From Lachnospiraceae bacterium (GTDB taxonomy: Bacteria > Bacillota > Clostridia > Lachnospirales > Lachnospiraceae): DNA of 57,231 bases. The translations under genes and the position numbers were made by a program. This document shows positions 52,971 to 57,231 of this stretch, piece by piece; the stretch's first letter is position 1; every line of letters begins with the position of its first letter. The stretch is from contig CAADTT010000137.1 in the NCBI GenBank assembly GCA_900752065.1, positions 1 through 57,231 of the forward strand, given 5' to 3'. The notes beneath the pieces were generated by a model. It did no database searches. It was given only the letters and a program-made list of their open reading frames with translations, and had not been told where the DNA came from.

Positions 52971-52999
52971 TTGCTTGAATTTGTTTGCTTACATATAGT
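52971..52999 (+). promoter_or_regulatory. Promoter of the second BlaI gene
   Basis: TTGCTT (52971-52976), a 17-base spacer and TATAGT (52994-52999) are seen. A TTGAAT/TACAAT pair with an 18-base spacer overlaps it. TACATATAGTA is a possible repressor dyad. Confidence 0.5.
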
Positions 53000-53037
53000 A
53001 CAATCAATACATATCAAAATTAGAAAGAAGGAAAAGA

Positions 53038-53418
53038 ATGGGGACTTACAATCTATCAGACGCAGAATATGAAATCATGGATTTTCTCTGGGCGCAAAAG
53101 GAAACCAGTACTTTACAGGACATTATTGCATACTGTACAAATGAAAAAAATCATACCTGGAAACAGCAGACGATCTATACATTTTTAACCCGTCTGGAAC
53201 TTAAAGGTGCTGTCACTGCTGTAAAGCGTGGACACAAGCGGTATTACTCCGCTTCCATGTCCAGGATAGAATTTAAAAAAAGAGCCACCCATCAGCTTCT
53301 GGAAGAAAGCTTCGACGGCTCTTTGAAAAACTTCCTGATAGCCTTCACAGGCGGCTGTGCTATGGATGAAGAAGATAAAAATATATTACGGGAATTTTTA
53401 AACGATTCGAATATGTAA
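53038..53418 (+). CDS. BlaI/MecI-type repressor, copy 2
   Basis: The 126-residue paralogue of the repressor at 51207 keeps the same winged-helix core and RYYSASM region. Differences cluster near residues 19-26 and the C-terminus. It has its own promoter and a bidirectional terminator. It may form mixed dimers with copy 1 or govern different targets. Confidence 0.92.
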   Translation: MGTYNLSDAEYEIMDFLWAQKETSTLQDIIAYCTNEKNHTWKQQTIYTFLTRLELKGAVTAVKRGHKRYYSASMSRIEFKKRATHQLLEESFDGSLKNFLIAFTGGCAMDEEDKNILREFLNDSNM

Positions 53419-53459
53419 AAAATCACCTGAAGAACGATAAGTTCTTCAGGTGATTTTTT
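53417..53459. terminator. Bidirectional terminator after the second BlaI gene
   Basis: A perfect 19-bp stem (53417-53435 with 53441-53459) has loop GATAA and A/T runs on both sides. Confidence 0.9.
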
Positions 53460-53517
53460 GTTCCCGCAAGCAGCGAACCGTTAGCAGCCTGCAGGTATTT
53501 TGCGGCTATCGCAAGGC

Positions 53518-54402
53518 TCAAAAGCCCTGATGCAGCATTTCACCTAAAATATCGGAAAGCGCTGCAAACTGCTCCAGCGTCAGCGCCTCCCCCCGCACAC
53601 CCGCCGGAAGGCCCAGGGCAGCGATCGCTCCGGCGATCTGCTCCTTCGTAGCTGTGATCTCCGGCGAATTGTTCAGACCATTCTGCAGGGTCTTCCGTCT
53701 CTGATTGAAGGATGCACGAATGATCCGGAACATCAGCTCCTCATCCTTTACGGAAACCTTCTGTTCCCGGTGACGGGTCAGCCGGATCACTGCACTTCCC
53801 ACGTTCGGCCGGGGCATGAAACAGTTCGGCGGCACGTTCGCCGCAAGATACGGCTCGGCATAATACTGAACCGCAAGGGACAACGCTCCATAGTCCTTCG
53901 TTCCGGGCAGCGCCTGCATCCTCTGGGCTACCTCCTTTTGTACCATGACCGTAATGCTGTCGATGGGCACATGGCTTTCAAACAGTCCCATGATAATCGG
54001 AGTCGTAATATAGTAAGGAAGATTCGCCACTACCTTAATGGGCTTCCCTCCGTTCCTTTCTCTGACAAGTTTTCCGATATCCAGTTTCATGATATCTTCA
54101 TGGATGACCGTCACGTTATCATAGCCGGAAAGAGTCTCCTTCAGGATCGGGATCAGCATCCGGTCGATCTCCACAGCGACGACCTGTCCGGCGCTCTCCG
54201 CCAGATACTGGGTCATGGTTCCGATGCCGGGGCCGATCTCCAGCACAAAGTCATTTCCCGTAATGTCCGCCGCAGCGATGATCTTATCCAGCACATGGGC
54301 ATCGATCAGAAAATTCTGTCCAAATTTTTTCTGAAAGGCAAATTCATATTTCTGAATGATTTCTATTGTTTTCCGGGGATTCGATAATTTTTCCATCTTC
54401 AC
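53518..54402 (-). CDS. rsmA: 16S rRNA dimethyladenosine transferase
   Basis: The enzyme (KsgA) dimethylates two adjacent adenosines near the 3' end of 16S rRNA. The 294-residue protein has FGQNFLID, the SAM-binding motif LEIGPGIGTMTQYLAE, acidic VAVEID, and the catalytic NLPYYITTP. It overlaps the tatD stop by four bases. Confidence 0.96.
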   Translation of the reverse strand: MKMEKLSNPRKTIEIIQKYEFAFQKKFGQNFLIDAHVLDKIIAAADITGNDFVLEIGPGIGTMTQYLAESAGQVVAVEIDRMLIPILKETLSGYDNVTVIHEDIMKLDIGKLVRERNGGKPIKVVANLPYYITTPIIMGLFESHVPIDSITVMVQKEVAQRMQALPGTKDYGALSLAVQYYAEPYLAANVPPNCFMPRPNVGSAVIRLTRHREQKVSVKDEELMFRIIRASFNQRRKTLQNGLNNSPEITATKEQIAGAIAALGLPAGVRGEALTLEQFAALSDILGEMLHQGF

Positions 54403-55169
54403 CTCTTAATCTGATACATCCGGCACGCATTGTCCCAGGTGGTCTGCTCGGCTTCCTTGCGGGAAACGCCTTTTAATTCTGCGATCTGATCCAATACATA
54501 AGAGAGCAGCGGAGAAGCATTTCGTTTTCCCCGAAACGGCGTGGGCGCCAGATAGGGACAATCCGTCTCCACCAGAATCCTGTCCAGAGGCGCATACGCT
54601 ACGACCTCCTTGAGCACCCGTGCATTTTTAAAAGTCACCACGCCTCCCACTCCCAGGTAATACCCCAGGTTCAGATAATCTCTCGCCATCTCCTTTGAAC
54701 CGGAATAGCAGTGGATCACGCCTCCTGTGCTTCCTGCATGTTCTGTTTTCATAATATCGAAGGTATCCTGTGCCGCCTCCCGGCTGTGGATATTCACTGG
54801 AAGCCGCACCTCTTTCGCCAGGGCGAGCTGGCGGATAAACCATTCCTTCTGCATTTCTCTGGGATTCTTATCCCAGTAATAGTCCAGACCAATCTCTCCC
54901 ACCGCAACGATCTTCTCCCTGGCGCACAGGCTTCTCAGTTCCTCCATCACATCATCATTCAACTGTTCCACATGGTCGGGATGGATTCCCACCGCCCCGT
55001 AGACGAAGGGGTATTTTTCCGTCAGCGCCGCCGTATCCCGGACACCCCGCAGGCTGGCGCCCACATTTACGATAGCGCCCACGCCCGCCTCCTGCATCCC
55101 CATAAGCAGGGAATCTCTGTCCTCTTCAAATGCCTCATCATCATAATGGGCATGGCTGTCAAATATCAT
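54399..55169 (-). CDS. tatD: TatD-family metal-dependent DNase
   Basis: The 256-residue barrel has DSHAHYDDEAFEEDRD (metal site), GEIGLDYYWD, NIHSREA, HCYSGS and ETDCPYLAPTPFRGKRN, typical of TatD/YcfH nucleases. The MetRS-TatD-RsmA order is common in Firmicutes. Confidence 0.95.
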   Translation of the reverse strand: MIFDSHAHYDDEAFEEDRDSLLMGMQEAGVGAIVNVGASLRGVRDTAALTEKYPFVYGAVGIHPDHVEQLNDDVMEELRSLCAREKIVAVGEIGLDYYWDKNPREMQKEWFIRQLALAKEVRLPVNIHSREAAQDTFDIMKTEHAGSTGGVIHCYSGSKEMARDYLNLGYYLGVGGVVTFKNARVLKEVVAYAPLDRILVETDCPYLAPTPFRGKRNASPLLSYVLDQIAELKGVSRKEAEQTTWDNACRMYQIKR

Positions 55170-55187
55170 AAAAATCTCCTTATATGG

Positions 55188-57137
55188 TTAGCATATCTCC
55201 GCTCCCGCAGGCATCTTTTTCTCCGGAACCATCAGAGACAGCTCCCCGTTCTCATCCTCCGCACAGAGCAGCATGCCTTCTGAGAGAACGCCTGCCAGCT
55301 TTGCAGGCTTTAAATTTACGAGAACCATAACCTTCTTTCCGACCATCTCCTCCGCAGAGTAGCAGGACTTGATGCCGGACACGATCTGCTTCACCTGGCT
55401 TCCGATCTTCACCTGGGAGCAGAGCAGCTTTCTGGATTTTTTCACTTCCTCGCAGGCAATGATCTCGCCTACCTGGAACTGCATTTTTCCAAAATCGTCA
55501 AAGGTGATCTCCGGCTTCGCCTCGATGTCGATGACGGGTTCCGCAGGCTTTTCTTCTTCTGCCGGCTGATGCAGCGCCTCCACCTTCTCCAGAACCTCTT
55601 TGACATCCAGACGGGCGAAGAGGATCTGGGGCTTCTCCGTCACCTTCGTGCCGGATACGTAGTGTCCCCAGGTCTCCATATCCTCCAGACTTCTCTTCTC
55701 AGCGCAGAGCTGTGCCAGAATCTTTTCCGAGGTTTCCGGCATAAAGGATTCCAGAAGAGCCGCACCGATGGAGATTCCTTCTACCAGATTGTAGAGAACG
55801 GTAGCCAGACGGTCTTTCTTTGCTTCATCCTTTGCCAGCGCCCAGGGCATCGTCTCATCGATGTATTTATTGCAGCGCTTAAACAGCGTGAAGATCTCCG
55901 TGATCGCATCTGCCACACGCAGCTCGTCCATCTTCGCCGCCGCTTTTTTCGGCGCCTCCAGAGCGACAGCTTTCAGTTCCTCATCTACCGGCTCTGTCAC
56001 GCCCTTATCAGCCACCACGCCGCCGAAATATTTATTTGACATAGAGATGGTCCGGTTCACCAGATTTCCAAGGGTATTCGCCAGATCGGAGTTCAGACGC
56101 TCCACCATCAGCTCCCAGGAGATCACGCCGTCATTTTCAAAAGGCATCTCATGAAGCACAAAGTAGCGCACCGCATCCACACCAAAGAAATCCACCAGCT
56201 CATCCGCATAAAGTACATTTCCCTTGGATTTGCTCATCTTTCCGTCTCCCTGAAGCAGCCAGGGATGACCGAACACCTGCTTCGGCAGCGGCAGATCGAG
56301 AGCCATCAGGAAGATCGGCCAGTAGATCGTATGGAAACGGATGATGTCTTTTCCGATCAGGTGCAGGTCTGCAGGCCAGTTCTTCTTAAACTGCTCTGTG
56401 CTCTCCCCGTCACAATCATAACCGATCCCGGTAATGTAGTTAGTCAGGGCGTCCAGCCATACATAAACCACATGCTTCGGGTCAAAGTCCACCGGGATTC
56501 CCCATTTGAAGGAGGTTCTGGACACGCACAGATCCTGCAGGCCCGGAAGCAGGAAGTTGTTCATCATTTCATTTTTTCTGGACACAGGCTGAATAAATTC
56601 CGGATGGGTGTTGATGTGCTTGATCAGCCTGTCGGCGTATTTGCTCATTTTAAAGAAGTATGCCTCCTCCTTCGCCGGCTGTACCTCACGTCCGCAGTCC
56701 GGACACTTGCCGTCCACAAGCTGGGATTCCGTAAAGAAGGACTCGCAGGGCGTACAGTACATGCCCTCGTAATGTCCCTTGTAGATATCTCCCTGGTCGT
56801 ACAGCTTCTTAAAGATTTTCTGCACCTGCTTTTCATGGTAATCGTCGGTGGTACGGATAAATTTATCATAGGAGGTGTTCATCAGATCCCAGATCCTCCT
56901 GATCTCTCCCGCCGTGCCGTCCACAAATTCCTTCGGCGTCACGCCTGCTTCTTCCGCCTTCAGCTCGATCTTCTGTCCATGTTCATCGGTTCCCGTCTGG
57001 AAAAACACGTCGTATCCCTGCATCCTCCTAAATCTTGCGATGCTGTCCGCCAGCACGATCTCATAAGTGTTTCCGATATGGGGCTTGCCTGATGTATAGG
57101 CGATGGCCGTAGTCATATAATACTTTTTCTTTTCCAT
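55188..57137 (-). CDS. metG: Methionyl-tRNA synthetase
   Basis: The enzyme charges tRNA-Met. The protein of about 649 residues has the HIGH box as SGKPHIGNTYE and KMSKS in KMSKSKGNVLY. A zinc-type insert carries C-x2-C pairs (CTPC near residue 127 and CPDC). A C-terminal EMAP/tRNA-binding domain (about 545-649, DFGKMQFQVGEI) follows a linker rich in Glu and Pro. I use the ATG at 57137 because family members begin close to it; an upstream ATG at 57149 is too near the GGA. Confidence 0.95.
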   Translation of the reverse strand: MEKKKYYMTTAIAYTSGKPHIGNTYEIVLADSIARFRRMQGYDVFFQTGTDEHGQKIELKAEEAGVTPKEFVDGTAGEIRRIWDLMNTSYDKFIRTTDDYHEKQVQKIFKKLYDQGDIYKGHYEGMYCTPCESFFTESQLVDGKCPDCGREVQPAKEEAYFFKMSKYADRLIKHINTHPEFIQPVSRKNEMMNNFLLPGLQDLCVSRTSFKWGIPVDFDPKHVVYVWLDALTNYITGIGYDCDGESTEQFKKNWPADLHLIGKDIIRFHTIYWPIFLMALDLPLPKQVFGHPWLLQGDGKMSKSKGNVLYADELVDFFGVDAVRYFVLHEMPFENDGVISWELMVERLNSDLANTLGNLVNRTISMSNKYFGGVVADKGVTEPVDEELKAVALEAPKKAAAKMDELRVADAITEIFTLFKRCNKYIDETMPWALAKDEAKKDRLATVLYNLVEGISIGAALLESFMPETSEKILAQLCAEKRSLEDMETWGHYVSGTKVTEKPQILFARLDVKEVLEKVEALHQPAEEEKPAEPVIDIEAKPEITFDDFGKMQFQVGEIIACEEVKKSRKLLCSQVKIGSQVKQIVSGIKSCYSAEEMVGKKVMVLVNLKPAKLAGVLSEGMLLCAEDENGELSLMVPEKKMPAGAEIC

Positions 57138-57159
57138 TTTTATATCCATTCCTTTCGCT

Positions 57160-57231
57160 TCGCTCAGGCACAAAACGTTATGAAAATGGTTTCCCTGAGC
57201 GTATTTTCTCGTTATAATTCTTCTTTGTAGG
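57160..57231 (-). other. metG leader with a hairpin
   Basis: CGCTCAGG and CCTGAGCG are complementary and could form a stem just before the ribosome binding site. A T-box antiterminator core was not found in the visible part; the promoter lies outside the window. Confidence 0.35.

Noticed and set aside
51207..53418. Beta-lactamase regulatory locus
   Set aside because: No beta-lactamase or penicillin-binding gene is adjacent, and the sensor lacks the penicillin-binding domain.
53474..53500. GAACCGTTAG near the second BlaI terminator
   Set aside because: It matches only part of the GTAAC-GTTCAG motif and lacks a partner.
57174..57231. Possible T-box leader of metG
   Set aside because: The visible leader lacks the conserved T-box core; only a simple hairpin is seen, and the rest lies outside the window.

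Overview
The window looks like a chromosomal segment of a spore-forming, anaerobic Lachnospiraceae-type Firmicute (Blautia/Dorea-like). The evidence is a dipicolinate synthase pair behind a sigma-K-like promoter, pyruvate:ferredoxin oxidoreductase, a pyrophosphate-dependent phosphofructokinase, pyruvate phosphate dikinase, strong AGGAGG ribosome binding sites and consensus sigma-A promoters. Most genes lie on the minus strand. No rRNA, tRNA or CRISPR array was seen.

Region 1-2.3 kb is AT-rich and accessory. It holds an Xre-type regulator facing a three-gene minus-strand cassette: a zinc-ribbon membrane protein, a two-helix membrane peptide, and a small protein that aligns with proteasome/HslV beta subunits with Ser in place of the Thr nucleophile. 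Region 2.3-6.1 kb is a two-component system with a partner lipoprotein. Region 6.2-8.3 kb encodes LarB and LarC of the nickel-pincer cofactor pathway, without LarE. Region 8.3-12.5 kb is an accessory island with a ribbon-helix-helix protein, a SHOCT-type protein, an ATPase with a DUF234-like nuclease end, and a serine recombinase. It is bracketed by two diverged 83-bp direct repeats, and the second copy is fused to the end of the PPDK gene.

Region 12.5-28 kb is core metabolism and housekeeping: ppdK, glycyl-tRNA synthetase, a lipoprotein, recO, era, an M16C metallopeptidase, PPi-phosphofructokinase and nifJ. Region 28.3-31.8 kb has a secreted caspase-like protease with an EF-hand loop and Ig-like repeats, then a DHFR-fold protein. 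Region 31.8-35.3 kb has asnB and spoVFA-spoVFB. Region 35.3-38.5 kb is a glucose-family PTS operon controlled by a LicT-type antiterminator; promoter, RAT and terminator are all visible. Region 38.5-43.9 kb has a stand-alone trpF, a DRE-TIM aldolase-like enzyme divergent from it across a palindromic promoter region, rarA, a polysaccharide deacetylase and two membrane proteins.

Region 44-48.7 kb is a tight five-gene operon: circularly permuted ATP-grasp, alpha-E, transglutaminase-like, and two AstE/AspA-type M14 proteins, one of which has lost its zinc histidines. This is the best candidate for an uncharacterised pathway. Region 48.8-50.8 kb has a DUF1002 secreted protein and a monoglyceride-lipase-like hydrolase. 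Region 51.2-53.4 kb has a BlaI/M56/BlaI cluster whose sensor ends in a short Cys/His-rich extracellular domain rather than a penicillin-binding domain. The window ends with ksgA, tatD and metG.

Four intergenic regions carry elements bounded by inverted copies of a GTAAC-N-GTTCAG motif, suggesting a dispersed small repeat family.
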